A DNA stretch of 50,566 nucleotides from an uncultured Lachnospiraceae bacterium. GTDB lineage: Bacteria > Bacillota > Clostridia > Lachnospirales > Lachnospiraceae. Of this stretch, positions 8,675 through 15,819 are shown piece after piece. Each line of letters starts with the position of its first letter. Positions within the stretch are counted from its first letter, which is position 1. A program made the translations under genes and the position numbers. The stretch lies in assembly GCA_900316075.1 (NCBI GenBank), contig ONBT01000021.1:1-50566 (forward strand). The letters run 5' to 3'. The notes beneath the pieces are model-generated. The model saw only the letters and a list, made by a program, of their open reading frames with translations. It had not been told where the DNA came from and searched no databases.

Positions 8675-9232
8675 ATGACACCGATTAAGAAAAAATATGA
8701 GACGGACCGGCTGATCCTGAAAATCTGCGAGCGGCGCGACGCCCCTCTGGTCCAGTCCTTCTACGAGCGCAACCTCTATGACTTCAGCAAATACGAGCCC
8801 CTGCCGGCGGCGGAGGCCCACACCCTGGCCTTTCACGAGCGTTGCATGGACTTCGAGTCGGACGCCTTCAAGCAGGGCAAGATGGTCCGATTTTTCATCT
8901 TTCCCAAGGACAATCCCATGCAGATCGTCGGCACAGTCAGCTACCGAAACATCCGCCAGGCTTTCTACGGCTGCTGCGAGGTCGGCTACAAAATCGACAT
9001 GGCCTACCGGCGCCGCGGCTACGCCCACGAGGCCATCGGTTTCACCAACTCCCTCGTGCAGAAAAACTACGGCCTCCACCGCATCGAGGCCCTGGTCATG
9101 ACGGACAACACGGCCTCCATCAGCCTCCTCGAGGGCCTGGGCTTCCAGCGCGAAGGCCTGCTCCGCGACAAGCTCTGCCTCAAGGGCACCTGGTACGACC
9201 ACTACATGTACTCAAAAATCTTCAATGACTAA
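8675..9232 (+). CDS. GNAT N-acetyltransferase (RimJ/RimL type)
   Basis: A 185-residue acetyltransferase with a start typical of RimJ/RimL enzymes (YETDRLILKICERRDA), the acetyl-CoA loop in YRRRGYAHEAI (residues about 110-120) and the ending ASISLLEGLGFQREGLLRDK. These enzymes acetylate protein N-termini or small amines; the target is unknown. The ATG has only a poor ribosome binding site (ATAAGAAACC). The 117-bp gap before it holds GC-rich inverted repeats that may end the radical SAM transcript. Confidence 0.85.
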   Translation: MTPIKKKYETDRLILKICERRDAPLVQSFYERNLYDFSKYEPLPAAEAHTLAFHERCMDFESDAFKQGKMVRFFIFPKDNPMQIVGTVSYRNIRQAFYGCCEVGYKIDMAYRRRGYAHEAIGFTNSLVQKNYGLHRIEALVMTDNTASISLLEGLGFQREGLLRDKLCLKGTWYDHYMYSKIFND

Positions 9233-9317
9233 TTTAAAACACCAGGCTCGTCCGAAATCCAGCCGCTTCCGTAGCACACCTTGATTCAACAGGTTTTCAG
9301 CTCTTGCAAAAAAGTGC

Positions 9318-9346
9318 TTGCATTCAGGCGGTGATTTTGATATATT
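9318..9346 (+). promoter_or_regulatory. Promoter of tRNA-Pro
   Basis: -35 TTGCAT at 9318-9323, 17-bp spacer, -10 TATATT at 9341-9346, 52 bp before the tRNA 5' end. Confidence 0.6.
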
Positions 9347-9398
9347 ATCTAGGCGCTCGATTTTCGGGGCTCCCGAGAACCGCCGCTAAATATTGAAT

Positions 9399-9472
9399 CG
9401 ATGCGTGGCTCAGCTTGGTAGAGCGCTACGTTAGGGACGTAGAGGTCGCTGGTTCGAATCCAGTCGCATCGA
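9399..9472 (+). tRNA. tRNA-Pro (anticodon AGG)
   Basis: Full cloverleaf: acceptor CGATGCG/CGCATCG (9399-9405, 9465-9471), D-stem GCTC/GAGC, anticodon stem CTACG/CGTAG, loop TTAGGGA (9431-9437), T-stem GCTGG/CCAGT with TTCGAAT loop. The anticodon at 9433-9435 reads AGG, so it decodes CCN proline codons, with A34 probably changed to inosine. The C1-G72 pair and A73 are proline identity elements. CCA is not encoded. A strong terminator follows at once. Confidence 0.95.
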
Positions 9473-9479
9473 TACATTG

Positions 9480-9514
9480 AAAGCCTTGAAATCATTGGAT
9501 TTCAGGGCTTTTTT
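9480..9514 (+). terminator. Terminator of tRNA-Pro
   Basis: Stem AAAGCCTTGAAATC paired with GATTTCAGGGCTTT around an ATTG loop, ending in six T. The following bases to about 9580 (with GTGTCA repeats) show no gene; this tRNA 3' side is where integrated elements often sit. Confidence 0.9.
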
Positions 9515-9645
9515 ATTGCGTGTCAAGCTGGTGTCAGGTGGTGACAAATTTGGTGGGAGCTGCATTGATGATGCTGCAAGTGGCTGCGTGGTTAAAAGGG
9601 TTTTCCGCCGGAAAGTAAAATGCAGGAAAAAAGTGTCCCTTTGTA

Positions 9646-9672
9646 TAAAGAGTTTCTGCTTCCTGCCGATAC
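9646..9672 (+). promoter_or_regulatory. Sigma-28 (SigD/FliA)-type promoter
   Basis: TAAA at 9646-9649, a 15-bp spacer and GCCGATAC at 9665-9672 match the flagellar sigma-28 consensus (TAAA, 15-16 bp, GCCGATAA) with one mismatch at the end. It lies about 109 bp before the gene at 9781. No sigma-A-like boxes are obvious nearby. Confidence 0.75.
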
Positions 9673-9719
9673 AATTAGTGAAACCGTTTGAATTCGGATG
9701 TTCAACCGACTGCTATGGA

Positions 9720-9761
9720 GGGCTTGCTTTCGCCGGGAGGGCGAAGGACAGGCCCTTTTTC
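9720..9761 (+). promoter_or_regulatory. Leader hairpin with T-tract before the gene at 9781
   Basis: GGGCTTGCTTTCGCC can pair with GGCGAAGGACAGGCCC and is followed by TTTTTCTTT, just ahead of the CGGGAGG ribosome binding site. It could act as an attenuator or as a stabilising 5' structure. Confidence 0.45.
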
Positions 9762-9780
9762 TTTCGGGAGGATGATAATC

Positions 9781-10419
9781 ATGATCTCTTTCGTTTCCGG
9801 AATGCCTTTTAATGAAACCGCTTCTTCTGTGCTTGGCAGAAACCGTGCGGCAGCTGCTGCAGGCGCTGAGGCAGCTGTTACAGCCGGAACTTTTGCAAGC
9901 GTTCTGGCCGATACGCGGGCTGCCGGACAGACTGCGAAATCTTTTGCCAATGCGCAGGCTGCCGGGAAGTCAGCAAAGCCCCTTGTCTACAATCTGCGGC
10001 AGTGCGGATACTTTAACCTCGCAGATGGGAACGATGAAATCACATATAACGGTGTGACATTCCAGTGTGACCGGAAGAAGAACCGGCTGACGCTTGGCGA
10101 TGTCTCAAACGAAAAGAACTGCATCAAGGTCGGCCTGTCCCGCGGAGGCAGCCTTGTCTTTAATAAAGGCTCCAAGGGGGACCTGCTGAAGGCCATGCAG
10201 ATGTTTGATAAAGAAGATCAGGATCGGATTTTGTCTGCAATCTACAAGGACAAGATTGCGCGGAATACCTACAATCAGGACAAGCAAAAACAGACGGATT
10301 CTGTCCTCGGCATGGCTCCGGATGATGACGAATACACCAAAGACTCCCTTTCCGGAGAGCCGGAAGGATATGCCAAAAACGACATGCAGACGGCGGCGGA
10401 AGGAAGTATTCAGTTCTAA
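9781..10419 (+). CDS. Hypothetical protein, sigma-28-controlled
   Basis: I do not recognise this 212-residue protein. It starts MISFVSGMPFNETASS, has an alanine-rich helical stretch (residues about 24-60) and then a compact mixed region (CGYFNLADGNDEITYNGVTF, RKKNRLTLGDVS), and ends in a polar tail. It has no signal peptide or membrane segment. ATG 9781 sits 9 bases behind GGGAGG. A sigma-28-type promoter precedes it, suggesting membership of a motility regulon although no flagellar gene is in the window. A broken relative of the gene lies at 12013-12140. The next gene, 49 bp on, is probably in the same transcript. Confidence 0.7.
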   Translation: MISFVSGMPFNETASSVLGRNRAAAAAGAEAAVTAGTFASVLADTRAAGQTAKSFANAQAAGKSAKPLVYNLRQCGYFNLADGNDEITYNGVTFQCDRKKNRLTLGDVSNEKNCIKVGLSRGGSLVFNKGSKGDLLKAMQMFDKEDQDRILSAIYKDKIARNTYNQDKQKQTDSVLGMAPDDDEYTKDSLSGEPEGYAKNDMQTAAEGSIQF

Positions 10420-10468
10420 GAAGAAACGGTTTGATAATAATTTCAGCAGACTGTAGAGGAGGATACGG

Positions 10469-10822
10469 ATGCTTATTTCGAGTAATGTTCAATCCGCGTA
10501 TCAATGGGCGCAGCCGCAGAAGACATCCGTTCGCTCTGCGGCAAAGACATTTTCTTCGGAAGTGCTATCGAATACGCAGGTTTCTGATCAGAATGACCCG
10601 GTAGCCGTTTACCAGGACCTTTGCGCAGAATTTCCGGACATTACTTTTCGCATGGAGGACAAGACGAGGCCGGACAGTGAGATCGGATACAAGAACAGTC
10701 TGCATCAGGTGGGGAAGAACTTCGGAGAACCTGGACAGTACAGCATCTGTATTGATGTTTCTGTTATCCGCCAGATGCAGCAGAATCCGGAATATGCAGA
10801 AAAAGTCAGAGGAGAAAGATGA
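10469..10822 (+). CDS. Hypothetical protein, probably C-terminally shortened
   Basis: The 117-residue protein begins MLISSNVQSAYQW and carries DITFRMEDKTRPDSEIGY and GQYSICIDVSVIRQMQQNPE. The last block (a short strand, then a helix with ..QM..NPEYAEKV) recalls small Lachnospiraceae proteins of the DUF6033 kind, but that is from memory and weak. It stops right after the NPEYAEKV helix, where relatives would be expected to continue, so it may be truncated. GAGGAGG precedes the ATG. Likely second gene of the sigma-28 unit. Confidence 0.6.
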   Translation: MLISSNVQSAYQWAQPQKTSVRSAAKTFSSEVLSNTQVSDQNDPVAVYQDLCAEFPDITFRMEDKTRPDSEIGYKNSLHQVGKNFGEPGQYSICIDVSVIRQMQQNPEYAEKVRGER

Positions 10823-10871
10823 AATTGAATCAGGGCTTTCTCAATCAACCATAATTGCCTTTTCTCCTGAT

Positions 10872-10900
10872 TGCAGGCGGCCTTTTTCGGTGTTATTATG
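10872..10900 (+). promoter_or_regulatory. Promoter of the first toxin-antitoxin pair
   Basis: TTGCAG, 17-bp spacer, TATTAT (10895-10900), 28 bp before the antitoxin ATG. Confidence 0.6.
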
Positions 10901-10928
10901 ACCGTAAAAGAAAGGCAGGTGATCTTCC

Positions 10929-11129
10929 ATGAAAATTATTGACGGGATTTTTGACGGAACCGCAGTGCGCCCACTGGATAGCACAGCGCTTGCAGTGAAT
11001 CAGAAGGTATCGATTATTATTCCGAATGAAGAAAAGGAAGATCCTGTGATGGGCATTTTCGGGAAAATGTCTCACTTTGATGCAGAGGGCCTTCGGGAAA
11101 GCCACCTATCATTCAGGGGAGAGGACTGA
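10929..11129 (+). CDS. Antitoxin of a VapBC-like pair
   Basis: A 66-residue protein starting MKIIDGIFDGTAVRPLD with VSIIIPNEEK, the compact beta-strand pattern of small SpoVT/AbrB-like or AF2212-like antitoxins, and a charged C-terminal tail that would wrap the toxin (FDAEGLRESHLSFRGED). Its stop overlaps the start of the PIN gene (ATGA), which indicates translational coupling. AAGGCAGG lies upstream of the ATG. The antitoxin role rests on context. Confidence 0.7.
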   Translation: MKIIDGIFDGTAVRPLDSTALAVNQKVSIIIPNEEKEDPVMGIFGKMSHFDAEGLRESHLSFRGED

Positions 11130-11527
11130 TGTATTTTCTTGACACAAATACGATCAGCTACCTTCTGGAAGGGAATACGGCTGTATTACAGGAATATCTG
11201 CTTGCCCGGGAAACGGATGTGATCAGGGTTCCGGACATTGTTTACTATGAAGTATACAGGGGGCTTCTCTACAGGGATTCCAGAAAGCTGATGAAAGCAT
11301 TTACGGCTTTCAGTGAGGAGCTTGGAATCGTCTCAATTTCGCGGAGTGATTTTGAAAAAGCAGCAGTGATTTATGCTGAACTCAGGAAGAGCGGGATTAC
11401 GATTGATGATGACGACATATTGATTGCGGCAATGGCCGTCAATCACGATGCTATATTGGTAACGCACAATACCAGACATTTTTCAACTATCAAAGATCTG
11501 CGCATCGAGACTTGGGTAACCACATAA
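11129..11527 (+). CDS. PIN-domain ribonuclease toxin (VapC-like)
   Basis: A 132-residue PIN domain covering the whole protein. The acidic metal-binding residues are visible in MYFLDTNTISYLL (Asp5), IVYYEVYRG (Glu), ITIDDDDILIAAMA (Asp cluster) and the end motif VTHNTRHFSTI. VapC toxins cut tRNA or rRNA and are held inactive by the antitoxin encoded just before, with which this gene overlaps by one base. A terminator follows the stop. Confidence 0.88.
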   Translation: MYFLDTNTISYLLEGNTAVLQEYLLARETDVIRVPDIVYYEVYRGLLYRDSRKLMKAFTAFSEELGIVSISRSDFEKAAVIYAELRKSGITIDDDDILIAAMAVNHDAILVTHNTRHFSTIKDLRIETWVTT

Positions 11528-11558
11528 AAAGCCGGCTCTGATCGGAGCCGGCTTTCTT
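11528..11558 (+). terminator. Terminator of the toxin-antitoxin operon
   Basis: Perfect 11-bp stem AAAGCCGGCTC/GAGCCGGCTTT with a 6-base loop, followed by CTT. Confidence 0.85.
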
Positions 11559-11711
11559 GGAAAATACGCTTTGAAGACGCTGCACTATTCCTTTCATATG
11601 CAGAAAATTTTTGTGGTTATGCTGTGATTATTTCCACCAGAGCGGTTCTGAAAGGCAGTGTTGTTAAGGCTTTCGGACACCGAAATAAGGTTCAAATCTT
11701 GTATCGCTTCG

Positions 11712-11882
11712 TCAGTTTCGTGAAGCTTGTACATTATTTTTGTACTGCTGTATCAACAGCTTCATGGCATCTTTGTGAGGGGTGATGCGGCCTGCTTCCA
11801 TGTCGTCGATTCCCTTGTCCAATGCCTGGAAAATTTTTGATTCATCTTCTGTTGATACCCTATCTATAGTATTCCCTGTCAT
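11712..11882 (-). CDS. Small protein resembling an orphan antitoxin
   Basis: A 56-residue acidic, helical protein (IFQALDKGIDDMEAGRITPH, then KDAMKLLIQQYKN). The pattern DKGIDDMEAGR-PH is common in small prevent-host-death-type antitoxins. ATG 11882 is preceded by GGAAAGGAGAG at good spacing; a longer in-frame reading to 12242 runs through a degraded repeat and is unlikely. No toxin gene is adjacent, so the partner is lost or the assignment is wrong. Confidence 0.5.
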   Translation of the reverse strand: MTGNTIDRVSTEDESKIFQALDKGIDDMEAGRITPHKDAMKLLIQQYKNNVQASRN

Positions 11883-12012
11883 ACAGCGCTCTCCTTTCCA
11901 GAAAAATTCCTGATGCGAAAGCAAATTGAATCGGATAGATTGCATATTACTGCAAGCCTTTTCAAGTGAATCCATTATAGCATGATTACAGGCTTTCGGC
12001 CACATGAGCATA

Positions 12013-12140
12013 GGTTTTCCGCCAGAAAGTAAAATGCGGGTAAAAAGTTCCCGCTCGCGATAAGAGTTAAAGAAGACCAGGACCGGAAGAATATGACAAA
12101 AACGACATGCAGCCGGCGGCGGAAGGACAAGTTCAGATCT
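12013..12140 (+). pseudogene. Remnant of a duplicate of the 9781 gene
   Basis: 12013-12045 repeats the sequence near 9602-9635 (TTTTCCGCC..GAAAGTAAAATGC), and 12086-12140 repeats the 3' end of the 9781 gene, coding KNDMQPAAEGQVQI then stop against KNDMQTAAEGSIQF. Everything between is deleted. It is thus the two ends of a second copy of the sigma-28-linked gene, fused by an internal deletion. The rest of 11883-12235 holds no other gene I can see. Confidence 0.75.
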
Positions 12141-12235
12141 AAAAGGTGCTATATCCATCTTCCTCAAAAGATGATAATGTACAGATGAAGGGAAACGGAA
12201 AACCCGGAAGCTGCACGGAGCAGGAGGAAAAGGAC

Positions 12236-12766
12236 ATGGCAAAAATCAGGGCATTTTTCAATCGGAATCAGGCGCTCATGGCACTCGTCGGGGAGGCTTT
12301 GATTTTTGCCGCCGTCCTGACGGGCTGCTATTTCAAGTTTCTGCAGTGGTCCATTCTCAACTCGCCGGTGACCGCCATTGACAATTATACAATCGCAATC
12401 TACGCGGTTTTCATTATTCTCGGAATGCTTGTGAACAGGGCCTGGAAGGACTTCGCCCGGGTCTTTCTGATCGGGCGCCGTCCCCTTGGCGTCTTCCCGC
12501 TGAAGAACACGGTGGAAGCCATCAGCCTCTTTCAAAGGCTCTCGACGGTGGCCATGGGAATCAGCCTCTTCATAGATCTCGTGATCCTGTTTGAACAGCT
12601 CGCCCGCACATCCCTTGAAAACCTGGAAGCCTGGACCTTTGCATGGCCGCTGACCGATGCCCTGCTGCCCCTCGTGTATTATATTATTATCTCCTATTTC
12701 ATCCTGCCCCTCCGCTTCATCGCGCAAAAAGAGCTGAATGCGGAAATCAATATGGATGATGAATAA
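12236..12766 (+). CDS. Membrane protein, probable DUF2975-like partner of the HTH gene
   Basis: A 176-residue integral membrane protein with about four hydrophobic segments (residues about 12-35, 50-70, 100-120, 140-165; for example ALVGEALIFAAVLTGCYF and LLPLVYYIIISYFILPL). I chose ATG 12236 because GGAGGA sits 9 bases upstream; upstream in-frame ATGs lie in degraded repeat. Its stop overlaps the start of the LuxR-type gene (TAATG), the arrangement seen when a membrane protein and a small regulator act together. The DUF2975-like comparison rests only on size and context. Confidence 0.65.
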   Translation: MAKIRAFFNRNQALMALVGEALIFAAVLTGCYFKFLQWSILNSPVTAIDNYTIAIYAVFIILGMLVNRAWKDFARVFLIGRRPLGVFPLKNTVEAISLFQRLSTVAMGISLFIDLVILFEQLARTSLENLEAWTFAWPLTDALLPLVYYIIISYFILPLRFIAQKELNAEINMDDE

Positions 12767-12999
12767 TGGAACCCCGGGTACTCACAAAGGAAAGGTATCT
12801 GGAAGTCGCCTCGGCCTTCGGCCTCACAAAGCGGGAGCTGGAAATCGGCTACCTGAAGGCCTCCGGCTGCTCCAACCAGTATATTGCCGACCTTTATGGC
12901 ATTTCCCTGCAGACCGTCAAGCACCACATTACTCATATCTATGAGAAGGCCTGGGTGCCGGGGAAGAAGGAATTCATCGCGCTGTTCTATGGATCTTAG
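12766..12999 (+). CDS. LuxR-type helix-turn-helix protein
   Basis: A 77-residue protein that is little more than a GerE/LuxR DNA-binding domain: LTKRELEIGYLKASGCSNQY followed by IADLYGISLQTVKHHITHIY, with the recognition helix in SLQTVKHHI. There is no receiver or sensor domain, so activity may be controlled by the overlapping membrane protein gene product. Translation is coupled through the TAATG overlap. Confidence 0.8.
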   Translation: MEPRVLTKERYLEVASAFGLTKRELEIGYLKASGCSNQYIADLYGISLQTVKHHITHIYEKAWVPGKKEFIALFYGS

Positions 13000-13054
13000 G
13001 CTGTCATGAGCGCGAAGACAGAGCCTAGTCGAGTCAGACTGAAGGGGGAAAATA

Positions 13055-13516
13055 ATGAAGATTAAGCTTTGGAAAAGTGTCCTGTTTGCCCTCGCCGCCG
13101 GATTACTGCTGGCCGCCTGCGGAGAAAAGTCTACTGAGCATCCCGGAGAAAACGATGCGCTGGCAGCTGCGGCGCACGGGAAGGGAGTGTATGTGCTGCC
13201 GGACGACCTGTCCGTCGCCCTGAAGGAGGAGGATGGGGCACCGTCTACATTGTCCTTTCATATAGCGCTGACGATAAATCCGGACAGCAGCGACTACGGC
13301 AAATATGAAGCTGACCTGTCCAATTGGGACGCGAGCGGAAAATACGACGAGGCCATCAAAAACACGGCCATAGAGGAACTTGTCACCTATTCGGCGTCCG
13401 ACCTGCAGGCCGATGGCGGGCCCTGCCGGGAAGCCATTCGCGCCGATCTGAATAGCTTTTTCGATTCAGAGGACCTGATTTCGGAGGTCACTTTCCCGAC
13501 GATGACTTATGAATAA
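13055..13516 (+). CDS. Putative lipoprotein
   Basis: The 153-residue protein has a lipoprotein signal peptide (KSVLFALAAGLLLAACGEK, lipobox LAAC, mature Cys about residue 22). The mature part is acidic with a predicted mix of strands and helices and no motif I recognise. AGGGGG precedes the ATG. It follows the LuxR-type gene by 55 bp and could be read with it. Its stop codon lies inside a GAATAAT repeat, and a terminator follows. Confidence 0.7.
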   Translation: MKIKLWKSVLFALAAGLLLAACGEKSTEHPGENDALAAAAHGKGVYVLPDDLSVALKEEDGAPSTLSFHIALTINPDSSDYGKYEADLSNWDASGKYDEAIKNTAIEELVTYSASDLQADGGPCREAIRADLNSFFDSEDLISEVTFPTMTYE

Positions 13517-13525
13517 TAATAATAA

Positions 13526-13565
13526 CAGCCTCAGTTCGGAGAAAAATCGGGGCTGAATGTTTTTT
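13526..13565 (+). terminator. Terminator after lipoprotein gene
   Basis: CAGCCTC pairs with GGGGCTG over a 16-base loop, followed by AATGTTTTTT. Confidence 0.6.
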
Positions 13566-13610
13566 GGAGCAGGCAAAATGGCCTGGGTGTCGGAAAAGCA
13601 GGGATAATGT

Positions 13611-14012
13611 TTATATCGTCCAGTCTTCCACCTGCAGGCCTTCTATCCGGGAGAACTCCCGAACATTGTGCGTGACAAGGACGGAATCATCTGCCATGGC
13701 AGTGGCGGCAATCAAAAGATCGTTTGCCCCTATAATCTGCCCGCCCACCTCAAGAGAAGCCCGGATCCGCCCATAGCATTCGGAGGCGTTTTCGGAAAAA
13801 GGCACGACTTCAAAGAATCGGGTGAATTTCCGATACTGGGCAATCGTTTTTTCGTAATCCCTGCTTTTTCTGGCTCCGTACTCAATCTCTGCAAGCGCAA
13901 CAGTTGGTATGGCAATCGACATCATAGGTACTGCCTGAAAATGCCGCATCACAGCCGGGTATCGTCCATTCAGGGCATATATAATAATATTTGTATCCAG
14001 ATAGAACTTCAT
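13611..14012 (-). CDS. PIN-domain ribonuclease toxin (VapC-like)
   Basis: A 133-residue PIN domain: MKFYLDTNIIIYALNG (Asp6), VALAEIEYGAR (Glu), ANDLLIAATAMADD (Asp) and VTHNVREFSRI. It is a second PIN toxin, clearly different in sequence from the one at 11129. Its start overlaps the end of the RelB/DinJ-type antitoxin gene (ATGA overlap at 14009-14012), so the two are translated together. Confidence 0.88.
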   Translation of the reverse strand: MKFYLDTNIIIYALNGRYPAVMRHFQAVPMMSIAIPTVALAEIEYGARKSRDYEKTIAQYRKFTRFFEVVPFSENASECYGRIRASLEVGGQIIGANDLLIAATAMADDSVLVTHNVREFSRIEGLQVEDWTI

Positions 14013-14281
14013 AGCTGCACATCCTCCGGCGGCAGGTCTTCCGGCTCTTCGTCCAGACCAAGACCGGCTCCGCTTCCGAAAAGGTCAAAAAAGCCCTTCG
14101 GATAAGTGCTCTTTACGTCTGCGGCAACGTTCAGTTCCAGACTGCAGGGAAACTTCTGCTGAATGACCGTCTGCCGCATAAACATATTGAGTGCGGTGGA
14201 AAGCGTCAGTCCGAGCGACTCGTATACTTTTGTCGCATCTTTTTTCAGTTCTTCATCTGTTCGGAAAGAAACCATTGTCAT
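14009..14281 (-). CDS. RelB/DinJ-family antitoxin
   Basis: The 90-residue protein has an N-terminal ribbon-helix-helix domain of the RelB/DinJ type: MVSFRTDEELKKDATKVYES, then LGLTLSTALNMFMRQTV. The C-terminal tail is rich in Asp, Glu and Pro and presumably binds the toxin. ATG 14281 is chosen because GAGGTG lies 6 bases upstream; the GTG at 14290 is part of that site. RelB/DinJ antitoxins usually pair with RelE/YafQ toxins, so the PIN partner is of note. Confidence 0.85.
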   Translation of the reverse strand: MTMVSFRTDEELKKDATKVYESLGLTLSTALNMFMRQTVIQQKFPCSLELNVAADVKSTYPKGFFDLFGSGAGLGLDEEPEDLPPEDVQL

Positions 14282-14302
14282 AGGAATCACCTCTGTATAT
14301 AT

Positions 14303-14331
14303 ATTATATTTACACGTATTTACAATGTCAA
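14303..14331 (-). promoter_or_regulatory. Consensus promoter of the RelB-PIN operon
   Basis: Perfect sigma-A promoter on the minus strand: TTGACA (14331-14326), 17-bp spacer, TATAAT (14308-14303). The spacer holds two direct TTTACA repeats 10 bp apart on the plus strand, a likely site for the ribbon-helix-helix antitoxin. The rest of 14332-14600 holds a short inverted repeat (GGCGAAAT/ATTTCGCC near 14373-14405) and the terminator below, but no gene. Confidence 0.85.
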
Positions 14332-14442
14332 CATTATCCGGAGATGTCGAAATTTGTGACGGTTGATAAACTCTGGCGAAATCTATGATTTTTCCGACAT
14401 TTCGCCGAGGTATCGTGGAAAGTCAAGATAAAGTTCAGAAGT

Positions 14443-14470
14443 GAAAAAACACCCCGCGTGGGGCGCCTTT
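14443..14470 (-). terminator. Terminator downstream of the GH43 gene
   Basis: On the minus strand GGCGCCCCACGCGGGGTG folds into a short GC hairpin and is followed by six U, about 130 bp past the GH43 stop. Confidence 0.65.
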
Positions 14471-14600
14471 TATGAATTTCCGCAAGGCCGGGGACTATGT
14501 ATTTCATGTAAAGGGATACGCAACCATGTATTTGGCGTCTCCCGTCCACCCGAAAATGTATACAAATCTTCGCTCTGCCGCTTGGTGAATTTGCCTGATT

Positions 14601-15725
14601 TCAGGCGTCTTCGTACTCCTCCGGCGACCACTCGTCGAGCCAGTCGATGAAGACCATGCCGGAGGGGTATTTCTCGCAGGGCTCTGCGAAGCGAAGGGGG
14701 AGCCAGACGTAGTCGGCGATTGACGTGTTGTCGTGGCAGTCCGGGGAGAAGACTACGTGGGTCCCGTGGGCCCTATTGTAGGCGGCCGTCTTCTCTTCCG
14801 CCGTCGGAAAACCGTGGGGCCCGCCCCACTCCGGCCGGAACATGGCCTCGAAGTCGTGGGCGTAGTCCTCGTAGTCGAGGAAGGTCTGCTCCGGCAGCCA
14901 CCGGTCCGCCAGGGCGATGTAGAGGTCCTTCTTCCCGGGGACTTTGAAGACCGAGGAAATCTGGGAGTGGAAAGAAGTATGGCTGGGGTCGTCCGGGTGC
15001 GGGTCCCCGAGCTCAGTGTAGGGGCCGTGCCAGGTGTCGGCGACCGCGACCATGGAAGGATTCGGGAAATAGCCGCTGGTGCCGGAGGTGATCAGGTAGT
15101 GGCAGCCCCTGCGAACGAAGTGAGCCGTGCCCTCCCGCACATGGGGCGGACAGGGGCGGGGAAAGTGGGTAGAATAATATCCGGTCACGTCTGTGTAGTC
15201 AGCTGTCAGGTCGGCGCAGATGGTCTCGGAGTGGACCCGTTCAAAATAATAATACGCTTCCCCGTCCTCCGCCACCGCCAGGTCGAAGTCCCCGGCGCTC
15301 ATATCGAAGGGCCTCAGACCCGTCCGCACAATGGTGTAGGGGCCCAGGAAGCGATCCGCCGTCAGGACGGTCTCGGATTGGACTCCGTCCCGGCCCATGA
15401 TCTTCAGCCAGCAGACATACTTTTTTGTAAAACGATTATAAATAATGTGGGGCCGGTCCATGCAGGCCTCCGGAAAGAGGGGCGAATCCGGCTCGTCTGG
15501 ACGGGGCGGGATGATGAGCCCCTCGTCCTTCCAGTTGCAGAGATCCTTCGAAGAATAGCAGCGGACGCCCCAGTGCCAGATCTTCGACTTGCCGTCCGTC
15601 TTTTCCTTATTTTCCCCGTACCAGTAGTAGGTACCATCTTCATAGAAAATGCTTCCCCCGTGGGCCTGGATCCGCTTTCCTTCCGTGTCCAGCCAGATTT
15701 TTCCGGGATATATTCTGTCAGCCAT
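14601..15725 (-). CDS. Family 43 glycoside hydrolase
   Basis: A 374-residue five-bladed propeller enzyme. The opening (QAHGGSIFYEDGTYYWYGEN, residues about 20-40) is like GH43 subfamily 24 exo-beta-1,3-galactanases; repeated blades carry YSSKDLCNWKDEG and FDLAVAEDGEAYYYFE. The usual Asp/Asp/Glu set cannot be placed with certainty. There is no signal peptide, so it acts on imported oligosaccharides. AAAGGAAAG lies upstream of the ATG. It is the last gene of the GPH symporter locus, separated from the esterase by a terminator that would lower its expression. The exact substrate (galactan, arabinan or xylan side chains) is open. Confidence 0.82.
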   Translation of the reverse strand: MADRIYPGKIWLDTEGKRIQAHGGSIFYEDGTYYWYGENKEKTDGKSKIWHWGVRCYSSKDLCNWKDEGLIIPPRPDEPDSPLFPEACMDRPHIIYNRFTKKYVCWLKIMGRDGVQSETVLTADRFLGPYTIVRTGLRPFDMSAGDFDLAVAEDGEAYYYFERVHSETICADLTADYTDVTGYYSTHFPRPCPPHVREGTAHFVRRGCHYLITSGTSGYFPNPSMVAVADTWHGPYTELGDPHPDDPSHTSFHSQISSVFKVPGKKDLYIALADRWLPEQTFLDYEDYAHDFEAMFRPEWGGPHGFPTAEEKTAAYNRAHGTHVVFSPDCHDNTSIADYVWLPLRFAEPCEKYPSGMVFIDWLDEWSPEEYEDA

Positions 15726-15741
15726 ATAAAAGCTTTCCTTT

Positions 15742-15773
15742 CAAAAAAGGCAGTCTCCTTCTCTGAGACTGCC
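15742..15773 (-). terminator. Terminator between esterase and GH43 genes
   Basis: On the minus strand GGCAGTCTC, loop AGAGAAG, GAGACTGCC, then six U. Strong and intrinsic; GH43 needs read-through or its own promoter. Confidence 0.9.
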
Positions 15774-15819
15774 ATTATTATTACATGTTTCCTCAAAAAG
15801 GTACGGATGATTTTTGGCG

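Noticed and set aside
9233-9398. T-box or riboswitch before the tRNA gene.
   Set aside because: No T-box sequence or specifier loop is visible; only an ordinary promoter.
12086-12242. N-terminal extension of the membrane protein or of the small minus-strand protein into this region.
   Set aside because: The sequence is a degraded copy of another gene, and better starts with ribosome sites lie downstream on each strand.
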